From Brachypodius melanocephalos (taxonomy: Eukaryota; Chordata; Aves; Passeriformes; Pycnonotidae): a DNA stretch of 64,000 nucleotides. Every line of letters starts with the position of its first letter. The first letter of the stretch is position 1. The position numbers and the translations under genes are program-made. Location: the NCBI GenBank assembly GCA_013398615.1, contig VZSR01000514.1, forward strand, positions 2,351,790 through 2,415,789, read 5' to 3'. The notes below the pieces were generated by a model, which was not told the DNA's origin, searched no databases, and saw only the letters and a list, made by a program, of their open reading frames with translations. Shown here piece after piece: positions 23,705-35,800 of the stretch.

Positions 23705-24070
23705 TTAGAGCTGGGAACGGCGCTGAGAGAACGGGTGCCTCCCAAATTTCCACCCATACGCTCGAGGGCTGGTGCTGCGCCCTCCCTCCCTGCGAGCGGA
23801 GGTGAGAGCGGCCGGGCATGGGCGGGCGGGGGCCGGGGGCGTCCCGGGCAGCCCCGGCCCATCAGCAGCGCCCGCGGGGGCTGCGGCAGCACCGGGGGCT
23901 CGGGAGCGTGTGATCCGCCGGGCAGAGCGAACCATCCACAACCAGCGAGGCAGAGGAGAGGGGGGGCATTCTTTCCCCTTTAAATCGCGCTATTAAATGC
24001 ACGGCTACTGGATTAACCCTTAAGGTGCCCCCGGAGAGGAGCGGGGATGCGATCTGTTTGCGGCAGGGAT
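23705..24070 (-). promoter_or_regulatory. SH3PXD2A: CpG-rich block B, candidate internal promoter upstream of the micro-exon
   Basis: A very GC-rich block with about 40 CpGs by eye, densest at 23750-23940, ends some 30-60 bp upstream of the DYGSSKRKS exon on the transcribed strand. On the minus strand, the frame entering that exon is open back into the block, with in-frame ATGs at 23819 and at 23702-23700. The second encodes MSICCCLFFR leading directly into DYGSSKRKS. This would let a transcript started here make a TKS5 form lacking the PX domain. Plus-strand or bidirectional transcription cannot be excluded. Confidence 0.5.
23820..23839 (+). promoter_or_regulatory. G-quadruplex motif in CpG block B
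   Basis: Plus-strand GGGCGGGCGGGGGCCGGGGG has four G runs of three or more with 1-2 nt loops, a textbook quadruplex pattern. It is on the template strand of SH3PXD2A. It also contains overlapping GC boxes (GGGCGGG) that could bind Sp1/KLF factors. Confidence 0.7.
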
Positions 24071-24536
24071 GCGGCTGCTCCAGGCTCAGCTGCCGGGGCT
24101 AATTAATTTGTGAATAACCTCCGGTCCTCTCTTAGTTATCTCTTACAAGCACCTGGAAAGCACAAGGAGAAAAAACGCCCCAAACCGAAACAAACCCCAA
24201 ACTTTGTCCTTTCTTCCAGGATAGAACACGCACCCTTACTTTTCCATAGTAATTTAAAGGGTGCCGGCACCTCTACTCACGCAGAACAGCTGAAACCCCA
24301 GACAGCTGCTATGGGAGGGGAAGAGATTATTGAAGGGAGCTGCAAGAACTGATTCCGGATAAGCAAAACTGAGGACAAAAATACTTGGCTTATGGCTGTG
24401 CTTGCCCCCGGTGCTCTCCGGAGCCTGTCAGAGGCAGCCCTGGTCTGCTCAGGCAGGAGCCCGGCAGTCACAGCCCGGGCAGAGGCATCACCGCTGTGCA
24501 GGCAGGGCTGGCACCCCGCACACGGCAGGGTTAATG

Positions 24537-24568
24537 CTGGCAGAATCACCCGCTGGCAGAATCACCCG
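24537..24568. repeat. Exact 16-bp tandem duplication
   Basis: Two perfect copies of CTGGCAGAATCACCCG in direct tandem, followed by a diverging partial third copy (CTAGCAGG). Probably a recent slippage or unequal-exchange event. Confidence 0.95.
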
Positions 24569-25139
24569 CTAGCAGGTTCTCTCCGCAGCAATCCCACCAG
24601 AGGGGCAGGCAGTGTCCTCTACGTTTTGGGGGGCTGGGCTGTCAGGAGTGGGGTTTTGTCTCTTGCACCTTGCTCCATCCTCCAGAGGATCAGAGAGGGA
24701 CCATCCCAAACTGTTTAAAGAGAGTTTGGGGGCTCAGCTGAAGAAACAACGCATGTCTTGAGGGGCAGAGTTACATCTACATGTAAATTCTGTTTCACCC
24801 AGAATTTTGTGTGCATCCCCATGCCTTATATGTCTAGGGTCTGCTTGCAGTAAGAATTGGGTGATTTTTTGCATCCTCTTTTAATTTCCCAGTGTCACTT
24901 CTACTTCAATTAAATGGCTGTTTTCTCAACCATATCTGCAGCTGTATTTGATGTGATGATGCTACTGCTCATGAATAAGTTGCTTCTTCTACATAAGAGA
25001 TATCATATGCAAATATAATTTCTGCTATATGGTGCCTGAAACAGAGATCACTCAGACCAAGTCAGGGATGCTATGGTCCCCAAAATGTAGTCCTCTACCT
25101 CAGCTTGGCTCCAAAGCCAGTCTGAAGCTTTTGGCATGC

Positions 25140-25300
25140 TCTCCTGGCATGCCAAATTCAATTTACATGAATAGAAATGAGGTAATGATTGATTTACATA
25201 GTTAATTAGAATAAATTAATTTATCCTTATAAAATAGTCATTTGCATCACTACCACCACCCAATTCACAAGGCTTAATGAAAAAAGAGAAAAGCCAATTA
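25140..25300. promoter_or_regulatory. Candidate conserved enhancer (homeodomain/octamer-rich)
   Basis: AT-rich but complex sequence with dense developmental motifs: TTTACATGAATA, GGTAATGATTGATTTACAT, GTTAATTAGAATAAATTAA and ATTTGCAT (octamer-like). The look is typical of vertebrate conserved non-coding elements. Conservation itself cannot be judged from one genome. Confidence 0.3.
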
Positions 25301-25814
25301 ACCTGTGGGGCTAGTTTTCCTCTTTTCATTTAGTCTTTCTGTACATTTTAAAGTGAACTTTAATTGGGTTCTGATTTTGGAGTTCCTGAAAAAAACCCAG
25401 GTACCCCATGTCTGCCTGTCTTGTTACTTTTTTGTACACCAACATTTCACTCATTAAGTCAGGGGAAAGCAGTATCAAATAAAATGAAGCTGGAAGTAAA
25501 ATCTTCATCTCCACAGTGAAACTCTGAAATCCAAAACTTGTTCCTCCCAGCAAGGACAGAAAAAAAAATAGAAAGCAAAGGATATATAGCAAATAACCTT
25601 TCTGGCTGTGTAAAGTGCTCTTTGTGTACATATTCTTCACCTCTTTTCTGCTAATGAAGACAGCCTGTGTTGCTGCTTTGCAATAGCAGCAGCAGCAAGG
25701 AGCCCTGCCTGGCTCCATGTTTAATTTTTTTAATGTCTTACCATCCTGTATATCATTCATTGATGTGTCTTCCCTCTCCCACGTGATGGTATATAATGTT
25801 AGTACCTCTCAGCC

Positions 25815-25877
25815 TCACTGTTTTCAGTGAAGCATTAGTGTGATGCTGAAGTATTGGTTTATGTCTCCAAACCAATA
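25815..25877. repeat. Cluster of three adjacent hairpins, last one with paired CCAAT boxes
   Basis: Three inverted repeats follow one another within 63 bp: TCACTG-TTTT-CAGTGA (25815-25830), AGCAT-TAGTGTG-ATGCT (25831-25847) and TATTGGTTT-ATGTCTCC-AAACCAATA (25852-25877). The third carries CCAAT and its complement ATTGG, so it could be a double NF-Y site. A structured RNA or a TIR relic are alternatives. Confidence 0.8.
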
Positions 25878-27524
25878 AAGGAAATTATTTAATGGTTTCT
25901 CTTAACTGTATAACAATTTCCAAGTAAAAACTCTCATCTCCTGCAGCCCAGACTGCACCTGGCACACTGTTAGCCCTTAGATCAGACAAAAAACGTGGTC
26001 TTGCAGAAGAAAAGCCCTTCCAAGGAAAGGTACAATCAATGCCATATCTGTAGCTACATAGGGAAGCTTTCTTTTCAGCTCTTGCTCTTTTTTATCTTTT
26101 CATCTTTATACGCACGTGTATTTCCATTCTTCTTCCATTTCTATATGAGAACAGACACCACCAACCTAACTCCACTGCCAACCATAGCTATAAAAATAAC
26201 AATGAGAACAGCAGGTAGAACTAAAAGTAGCTCTGGCAGTCCCTTCTTCATTATCCAGGATCACTCCATACTGAACAAACACCTTTCTCAAAAATAGCAT
26301 ATTTCTAGTCTCTTTTGAATTAGAATCTAGCAATTTTGTTTAAAGTCTTCCTGTGGGGCACTGCTTTTAGCTGATGCTGAGCCTCATTAATGGCAAGGAA
26401 AATATTTCCTGCTGCTAATGATATTAAAACATTGCTGGTGTCAAGCACATCACAGAAGCTGGACACACTCTTCTTCAATGACAAAGGAGAGGGAAGCTGG
26501 ATCTCCTTTCTCATCAGCATTACCCCAGGATAACATTACTAATTTGAAATCTAGCAGTGAATGTGAAAGGAAGATCACGAACATTGCTATAAAGCTGACT
26601 TGCCTTGTTAGCACATTAAGCTATCCACAGTCAGTCTGGAAATTTTGGAATCATAAAAATATCTCATGTTGAATTAATACGTCACTTGCGATCTAATTTA
26701 AATATGAAGGTTGTATTAACAATGTTATGGAAAAGTTTTATGGCACATCTTTAGGGACTGACTTTGCTGCTGTATTCACTGAGAGTTAACAAACATTCAT
26801 GTGTGTGTATACATGTTTTGACCGATCTAAATACGTACAGATACACACAAACAGTGGCACAATTGGAAAGTTGTTTTAAAAGTGAGGAGTATCCTGACAT
26901 TTGTTCAATAGAGACTAGGAAATGTTCCACGTGGAGAAGACTGGAGGTAACTAGGTGCATTGGCAACAGATTGTGCCTATCTATTTTCTAATTCACTTTG
27001 ATCTATATCTGTCCCAGAGGGTTTCTCCCGCCTCGCCTGTGGAGATCTGGCAAGTTTGCAGAAGCCTCCTGCAGGACCAGCTTCCCTTGGAGGTGATGGG
27101 TTCAGTCAGAGGACCTCATCCCTGTGGGTCCCATGGTGCAAAGGCTCTTTTGAAAGCTTCTCCCCCTTGCTGTGGGACAGCAGACCCAGAAAGTTCACTT
27201 GCTGGGATTCCTCTTTTCCCAGATATGTCCCGGGGCCTCTGCCTGTCAGTAAAGCAAGGCTCAGCTTCAACTCATTTAGCAAAGATTTCAGACAACCATG
27301 AGTTTCAACTATGAGGGAAAACAGTGCCTGCAAAACATGAGGAGCTGTCAGACCCACAGAGCAGCACAGCTGGGGGAGCTGCACAGCAGACACTGCAGCA
27401 GATGAGACAGAAGCTAAAGGGAGGGTAAATCATCTTTCTGTCTCCTTCTCAGTGCTTGCTGTCCAAAGGAGATGAGACAGTGACAAACCCTGAGTAATGG
27501 AGGTCAGCCTGTATCCTTGAGAGT

Positions 27525-27760
27525 ATTTTAATACATAAATTGAAGCTGTTCAATTGTATTTGTCGGCTTTTGTTAATTCATGTTCAAATACATTGTAGTA
27601 ATTTCTCTTCCCAGGCTCCTTAATTCCTAAAAGTCTCTAGTGGTGTGGGCTGACTGTGGCGGAGATATATGACATTTCAAACAAACAACTCAGATTATCA
27701 TTTAATCACCAATGATTTGCCAGGCAGATTAAAAGCACAGAAATATTTTTACAAGGAAGT
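27525..27760. promoter_or_regulatory. Candidate conserved enhancer (TAAT/ATTA-rich)
   Basis: The region contains TTAATACATAAATTGAAGC, TTCAATTG, TTGTTAATTCATGTT, GATTATCATTTAATCACC, AATGATTTGCC and AGATTAAAAGC. Such dense homeobox and GATA-like cores (GATTATC, TTATC) resemble a developmental enhancer. There is no coding potential. Inference only. Confidence 0.28.
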
Positions 27761-29176
27761 CCATTCTCCCCTTCCCAACACTTAAGTTTGCAGTCAGTAA
27801 TTAAGATGGCTTTTTTCACAAACTGTTTTTCTTAGCACTGCTATCAGATTCTGTGACACTATTTTTAAAGTAAACTGATACCAAAATACTTTGCTACTAC
27901 TCTTTATGTGCACAGAAACTTGACCCTTGAGAATATATTTGCATCTTGAAACTCTCCTAACTGATTTTCCTCAACAGCCAGACTGACATTTTCTATTTGA
28001 GACAAGGCACAAAAGCAAGCATGACCAAGAACTGGCACCTGCCTGTCACCAAGGCTGGAGGAGCACCTAACACCTTAATATTATCCAAACACACAGGAGC
28101 TATATGGAGGGTGCAGGGTTGAAATTCGTACTCATGATACTCCGAGTGCAAAAGCTGAACCATGTGCATGAAGGCATCTCCATTCTCACTGAGCTCTGAG
28201 ACCCATATGACATGTAATTAAGCAAAATTAACTCTGTATGTTATGCATTGGGAATAGAAACTCAAACACATGGATACATACAGCTATACATTTTCCCCCT
28301 TCAGTGTTCCACCCTCTGATATCATAAAACCACAGCTGATCTCTTCCCCGAGCCAAAGAAACAGATGAAGGCTTTTTTCCTTCTTCTTGTTCTTCATCTT
28401 TTTTTTTTTTAGAAAGCATTCTGTTCATTTCCTGATATAAATCGTTGCATTGTGGAACCCTCTCCAACATGAATCTGTCCTTTTTGAGCAGAGGTCAAGC
28501 TTTCCAGCCCTGTGAGAAAGGGCCCCATTGTGGTGGTCCCGAGACTCCAGAATTCCTTGCCGCGAGCAAAAGGGACTTGTGGGGCAAGAAGAGAATCTGT
28601 CGACCTGACTTCAAACCCAGGCCTTTCTCACTAGCTGAACACAGCCCCTGCTGTTGCTAAGAAGGGTAAACTACTGCTGTGCAATCACATCCTTAAGAGA
28701 ACAGGGACAAAACATAAGAGAGGATTTTGCCTTCCTGTCACCTTTGTGTTGTCTTCACAGCATGTCTGCAGAGCAAACAGCCCAACTGCATGTACTATAT
28801 ACTTCTGCTCAGACTGCACTGACCTCCTCTGCATTCCATAACAAAGGTGGCCCAGTTTGGCTCACCAGGACCCAACTGGAGATCCTGATTTAGTGCTTTG
28901 GTGGCTTCTGACAGTTTGCTTGAACACAGCAATGTAAAAGTCAACCAAAGCTCTCCCTGTGAAACTCCAAGCACAACACTGGAAAACTTAATTATTAAGT
29001 GCAGAAAAGATCTCCCCTACACCAGCAACCTCAGCTTGCATGGAAAAGCCAAGACTGGAAGGAGATGGACACTGTCTCCTCTCCAGCAATGCTCCCTATA
29101 CCTGAATCCATGGATTTCTGTCATGAGGCAGAGATGCAGGACAAGGAAAGACAATATCCTCTGTTCTGCACTCATC

Positions 29177-29240
29177 CTGGAGATTAACCCAGTATCCAGT
29201 ATCTTCTGGAGTATTCCAGTATCTATCTCTTCCTGGAGAT
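29177..29240. repeat. Short degenerate tandem repeat, unit about 28 bp
   Basis: CTGGAG recurs at 29177, 29206 and 29233, and CAGTATC recurs at 29190, 29197 and 29217. This gives about 2.3 degenerate copies of a 27-29 bp unit. Confidence 0.55.
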
Positions 29241-30209
29241 CAGCCCCACACAGCCCAACTTGAGCTCTGCCACCAAGTCCAAAGTGCAGGGGATGCAGAC
29301 AGCTCCAAGACAAGTGACATCCCCATGGGCCATCTCAGCCTCACATGGACATACTGTGTGTGAGAGCAGCAGCCACCATTTCTTTCTTTATGTAGAATGG
29401 GTGTTAGAAGGACAAGAGATGGGTTTGAGGCACCCAACCCCTTCCATAAATGAGTAAGAAATGCCACAGATTTCTGATCCCAAGATTCCTCAGCAGTGAA
29501 GTTGATTGCTTGGCTCCAGAGAGCAACTTTAGTATTTGGCTCAGGCTAAAGAAATGCAGAATTAGCCTCTTGCATTTTTCACAATTATATTTTTATGATG
29601 AAATTATCCTCCTGGAGGAAGACAGAGCTTTGAGAACGCACATTCAGCATTTCAGCAGGCTGTGAGATGCAGGGCAGGGCGCTCTGACAGCAAAGCCCAG
29701 CCTCTCCGGCACCAGGGAGAGATGGCTCGGCACAGGCTGGGAGCTGCACGACTCTGGAGCAATGAGCTAACGCCATGTGATCCTCTACTGCAAGGCCTCG
29801 GCAGCCTTGAAAAAGTCAACACTAATGTTTATAGCAAGTTTTTCCTGGAAAGAAGTATAAAAACAAGGTCTTGCCTAAGAGTCACATCCTCATCTGTTTC
29901 TGGTTTACCTTGTTTATTCTTACAGATGGCAGATTTCTCCACAGGACAGAAAAATGTATTTACCTTAGCAAGAACTCTGGGTGGAGGTGTTCTTCACCTC
30001 CTCTAAACTGACCCTGCTTGTCCCTTGTGGGGAGGCCGAATTTATCTCTGTCTTACAATGACCAAGCATGCATCACTTTATTATAGCCCTTATAACATAA
30101 ATGTTGAGTGATAAAAACAAGATAATAAAAATTAATCATTCTCATGTGGAGGTTTTCCAGTTGTGCCCTTCACTTGGGAATTTTATTACAGACAGCTACA
30201 TGCAGATAC

Positions 30210-30390
30210 AACATGTTTAAAAGATGCATCTAATCAAATTTACAAATTAAGTATTGAGTATCAGAGTCATAAATTCAAATGTACCTTATAAACTGGTCAG
30301 ACTAATGAGCTTGCATTTAGATCATATGAATCTGATTAAGAGCTTAAAAAGTCTGCATGGGCTTTGAATCTTTACTTCATTTTCTTGAGC
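30210..30390. promoter_or_regulatory. Candidate conserved non-coding element
   Basis: AT-rich complex sequence with GATGCATCTAATCAAATTTA, ACTAATGAGCTTGCATTTAG, GAATCTGATTAAG and CTTTGAATC. It has no open frame or simple repeat that would explain the composition. Weak motif-based call. Confidence 0.22.
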
Positions 30391-31194
30391 CCTCCCTGAT
30401 TTGAGGGTGGGTGCCTCAAATTCTCATTTCTGTAGATGTGGGTCCAACCTCTGGTTAGCAAGCACATTGTCCATTTGAGTTTCTAAACTGCAGCCCAAAC
30501 AGTCCCACTGCTGTTTCAGGCTAACTCTGCCCAAACCTGTGTGTGTGGTGCCTGGCCACTGTTTCCTCCTCCTCCCTGTCCCTATGGATGATCTCCCCAA
30601 AAGGAGACATCAGTCATGGCCTGCCAGGTTGTACCTGCTCATGAGAGGCAGGATAGCATCACCTCCACCACAGCATGCGTGGAACCAACAATGTCAGCCC
30701 CAAAGTGCTCATCCCAGAAAGTCCTTGGAAATGGAGAGAGAGAAGGAAGAGGAGAAAACTCTCAAGTGACAGACTGCCAAGCCTCAACCCCAGCTCCAGA
30801 CACAGCTTGTCCAAAAAGGCTTTTACCCCTGAGTTACTGCACCAGGAAGACTAGTTGGAGTGCACCAGTTTAAATCAAAGTAAGAGAAGAGCCCCTGCAT
30901 GTAACACAGCTGAATCATGGTACTCACTGGTGTTAGACTTTGTAATCACCAAAACCAGGCATGGGTTCAAAAAGCAATGAGATAAATTCATGAAGCAAGG
31001 ATAAATGGTGGCTATTGTACTCCATGCTCTGGATGTTTTGACCCGAAGAGTCCCACAGCGGTTGAATGCCAGAAACAGAGAGGATACACAAGGGAAGTTC
31101 ACTCTGTATTTGCTTTGTTTCTTGCACTGGCTCTAAGCCACTATAGGAGACAGGAGGCCAGATGGGGCCCAGGTCTCACCTAATTGTGGCCTTA

Positions 31195-31440
31195 TAATAT
31201 ATTCTCCTGTAAAAGATCAGACTGGATTAGGATAAATTACATCCAAATCACACTGCATTACTCAGCACATTAAATTATCTTTAATCATGTACTTTGATGG
31301 TCTAGAATCCTGCTTAAATTTACCTCCTGTGCATATTTCTGTGCCTATTCTGTTGAACTCACTGCTGAATTTCAACTGTACATAACCAAGCTCTAATGAA
31401 AAGCCAATAAGGCTCTTTGATCAGGCTTTAATAGGACTCA
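31195..31440. promoter_or_regulatory. Candidate conserved enhancer with TCF/LEF-like sites
   Basis: Complex AT-rich sequence with TAGGATAAATTACATCC, CATTAAATTATCTTTAATCA, ACTTTGATGG and CTCTTTGATCAGG. The last two match TCF/LEF cores (CTTTGAT). Others are homeobox-like (TTAAT, TAATGA) and CAATAA-like. It resembles vertebrate conserved elements. Inference only. Confidence 0.3.
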
Positions 31441-32820
31441 TCATGGGGACATACTCTACTGTGGCAAATGGTTTCCTCATCCTGTCTCTTTCAGAAATGT
31501 TTTGTGAGCCTTTAAAAGCAATGTAGTCCTGATTTATGTTAGCTAAGTGATTTCTGTTGCACATGTGAGTTACAAGAAAAAGGCTCTCATCTCTATTTGC
31601 TACACTGTTCAGGAAATCAGTTATAAATGCTGTAGTGCCTTCAATGCCTCTGACTTCAATGCAGCGGAAACCAACAATCTGAGTGAATACTTCATCATCC
31701 CCAATTCTCCCATATGTGCATCCAGTACTTAAAGAGGCAATCTACAGGATATTTTTTGGTAAAGGGTACTGAGATTCCCTCGTCCAAACTGTTTACCTAA
31801 GCTGTTTCCAGCAGATACTCAAGGAAACAAGCATACAATTCTTTAATAGAGAGCATATGAAACATATTGATGACTATCTAATAAAATTAGGTGTGTGTTC
31901 AATAGGACTGAGTCACCTCATCACATGTTTAGAGGTGAGGAATGTAGAAAGGGTGACTGAGCAAGCTCATGCAGTCAGCCAGGGGTGCAAAGCAACCCAA
32001 GAGTTTTGATGGCGTGACCTGACCTGCCAGTGGCAACCAACAAGCCCTGGGCACGGTTTAGAGCAGGTCTCTTCACACCAGGGGACAGATGCCATCAGGG
32101 GCCACTGCAAAGTGCCTGCAGCCAGTGGTGTGAGTGCTACAGCTGCTGCTGCTTTCCTTATGGGTTTGCTTAGCAAAGACATTCCCAATTCTTCTCACTC
32201 CTCATCCTGGGCAGAGAGACCTGAGAAAGGAGAAGTGATCCTAACAACAGTGGTTTGGGCTGCCTGCCTCCTGCTGTCCCCTCCTGCTCTTGAGAGAAAG
32301 CCCTTGGGACGTGCAATTCCCCTGGACCCTCACACACCACATCCCACCTGTGAATACAACTCTCCATGATGAATCGAGGCTGGTGATATCAAGCCCTTGG
32401 AAGGCTCACAGGACCAAGATCCTTTCACAGGAAGACAAAGCAGAAGAATTCCCTGGCTGCCCTTTTCTTTCTGACTGCCCAGGCCATGAGGATACCCGCT
32501 CACAGCCTCCTCTGAACACTCCCCTTTGCCCCATACCAGCCTCACAACCACCCCACTGCTGGCTTTCCTCATTGCTCCCTGGGATTCCCCACAGCCCATC
32601 CCAGTGTGTGGTGCAAGTGCTGGCAGCAGCTCTCATACTGGAGGCTCACACAGGGAAATCCCAAGCTGTCACTGGCATTTTTGACATTTTAAAGTCTCTA
32701 ACTTGGCAAAGGAAGAAATAATTTACAGGCATTTCCAGACATGGCTCCAGCCCTGCTAGACCTCTGGGCTCCCAGTACAAAGGAGAGTGTGCCAGATGCT
32801 TGGTATTCGACAATTTTGCC

Positions 32821-32855
32821 TTTTTGTTTTTCTTTTTCTTTTTTTTTTTTTTTTT
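32821..32855. repeat. T-rich tract
   Basis: T runs broken by single G or C, ending in 17 T. Simple low-complexity sequence; it reads as A-rich in the SH3PXD2A transcript. Confidence 0.9.
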
Positions 32856-35800
32856 CCTGGTGGAGTTCTTCTGGTGTATAATACTTCTGTGTACTCAACT
32901 GGATTTAGCAACATGATGCTTGGACTTCTCTGTCTTGCTGCTCCTGCTAAATGTCCAAGGGCAGTAGGACCTGAAAGATTAAGACTGCAGTGTGCACAGA
33001 CAGCAGATGGCTATTGCATCTGTACTTACTTTGCACTGCTAAATACCCTATTGCCCTACCTAGTTTTACATCCCCTTTTAGTGGGAGATCTCTCCCCTGA
33101 CTTTTTAAAATCATCTGTTGCACATATGGCCCTAAGAATGGTAAATATTTTTTTCCAAGAGAGGCAAAAACTTGTGATGCATGTGAGCAGACAAGATGAA
33201 GCCCACACAGTATGAACTCTGACTTCATCTGGTGACTGTAGTCTTTCCTTTCCTCTTTACATTTCCTTCAGTCAGAGCAGGGAGATTAAAGCAGAGTTCC
33301 TTCCCAAATGTGCCTCAGCAGCATGTCCTCAGTTAACTGTCTTGCAACATCAAATGTCTTTCCACCATACTAAACAGTGTAGCTCTCTATAAGACAGCAA
33401 TTTTATATTACTTGGCATTGTTTTCTGCCTGTTTCTACAAAGCAGCACATGGAAATATCTTTCAAGTCATCGGGTTCTTTAATTTACTACTCAAGAGACA
33501 TAAATCATGGCATGCAAGATCTACTGCAAGTTCATGAACTCCAGGAAATTTCTCTAATCACTATCCTTTGAACTGAGCTTTTTCAGACACTGTAAAACTC
33601 AAAAACATAGCTAGTAAATGCATCTAGTAAATTTTGCTGGATTGGCAACTACTAAAAGCAGACTTGTCTTCCCTGATTACCTACCAGGATCAGGCAGTCT
33701 TAAAACATCCTCTGTGATTCTAATATTAAAACATAAAAGAAAAAAAAAGAAGTCCTGAATTTGTCTTGCCCAATTTAACTGTTGGGATTCATTAAATGAT
33801 TCGAAATTATCACTGACAGGCATCAATTATGGGAAAAAAATAGAGACACCTTCCCAAAGATAAAACCTTTCCAACACTAGGGTTACTTTTCAAGGTGACC
33901 AAACCCCTTTCAAATATCCAATTCTTGACAGTAGGTCCAGCTCTTTTATGCTCTCTAAAAGGTAAAAGAGCTAAATTACATGACACTTGCAAAGAAGCAT
34001 CACAAAGTTTCCAGAGTACTCCACCCTGGGAAGTGAAAGACCCACTGAAAAAGGTTTTATTGAGCACTCCAGGAGTGAATGGAGATTCTCTTTTTTTGTA
34101 ATAGGGTATGAAATATTAAATTAAAAAAGCCACTTCAAAAAAGTACTTCAAGGTGGTGTAACAAATTGTTTCAGTCTCAATGCTCAGTTCATTTTAGGAA
34201 GGAAACAAAGAAAATTGCTGTTTCAGCCTGGACCACTATAGGATTCCTGAGACTAAAGATAGACAGATATACCATAAGTTTTATTTCCTATACCCAAAAT
34301 TATCAAAACTTCCAGTGAATTTTGCTTGATTGGTATTTGACAGATTATAATACTGAACTTAAAACTAACTTTGCAGAAGCAGATGTTTTTGCTATTACAT
34401 GTACAGATCCATCCTAATTCTTTTGAGCCTTACTCAATTAAAATCATGTTACCTTCAAATATATGCTTGCATGCTTGCCTCAAAACACCTCAAATCAACT
34501 GAATTTCTAAGGTGACCAGCATTAAATATTAAATAACTTTGGAAAACAGAAGAAAATATCTTTTTCTATGCATTTACAACATATGCAAATTGCACACACC
34601 ATGAAACAATGCAATGTCTAAATAGACAAAAAATTTACTGTCAAGTTCAGATCCAAATTCTGATGCTTTTCAGACGAGCTGATGCAGGAAACAGTCAGTT
34701 TCTCCTTTCTTTTTATGTAACTCCAGTCCAGCTCTCCATCCAGACAAACTTTTAATTCACCTCGTACATCTCCAAAGAGTGTGTGTGGCATTTCCAATAT
34801 CTTTTTCCATGTTCTATGTTCATAAAAGTGAAGAGGCATAATAATCGAATGTAATTATTTCCATCCATTCAGCTGGTTACAGGAGCAGACCTTTTTATTC
34901 AGCTAAAAGAGAAATGATTTGTTCCTTCAAAATGAATTATGATTCAGGGCGTATTTCTGGCCTGCAATGTGAGGGATCTCTATTTTGCAGAGCTAAATGG
35001 CCATTGGCAGCTTATTCCTCCTTTAACTGTTCATGTCATCTGATATATAGATATCACATGTGGGTGAAGGGAAAATGCCATTGATTGTTAGGCATTACAC
35101 CCCCTCCTTTTCAGTTGATCTCACTTGCTCAGTAGTTCCCAAGTTTGAAATATCAATGAGGTTCTGCAGATGTCATGCCCTGCAATCAGCTTTTGTGCAC
35201 TGTTTTCTCCCTCTGTTACCTGAAATTCCAGAAGCTGCACAATAAGAAGCCACACTCTCAGCAGGAACACTGCCTTTCCTACCAGGGCAGGCCATGCTGT
35301 GCCTGGCAGTACCACCTACCACAGGATGACAAGAGCATCCCTGAGGTCCTGGGAGGTTTCTGTATCCTGAAGTTCAGGGTGTGGTGTCCAGTTCCAAGTC
35401 TGAATTCAGTGCTATTTTGAATAATCTCTCGTTGCAGTAAAATACTGTGAGATTCAAAAGTAGAATCCAGGCACACCAGCCACGAGATGCAGCTGTGGGG
35501 ATTATGAATCAGAGCATGAAACGGAGCGTCCTACTGCCAATAACCTACTTAGTAACAATTTCCTCCCCAGTCGTCCTCTGGGATGAAGCTAATTCCCGGA
35601 ACATTCTGCTTTACCTCTGCTCCCTCTGCAGCACCAGCTTTCCACCCATCCCTGCCTCGCCACTTCTGGCCTGGACCTGCTGATTCCTGGGCAGCTGATT
35701 GCCTCCCTCCCCTGCTTACAACACACACCTCACTCTAATGCAAAATGGCTCTGATCACAACATGAACACCCTGGGCTCACAAGGAGCCCACAAAACCCAG

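Noticed and set aside
28085..28165. Possible tRNA-like segment
   Set aside because: No B-box GGTTCGAATCC and no cloverleaf can be drawn.
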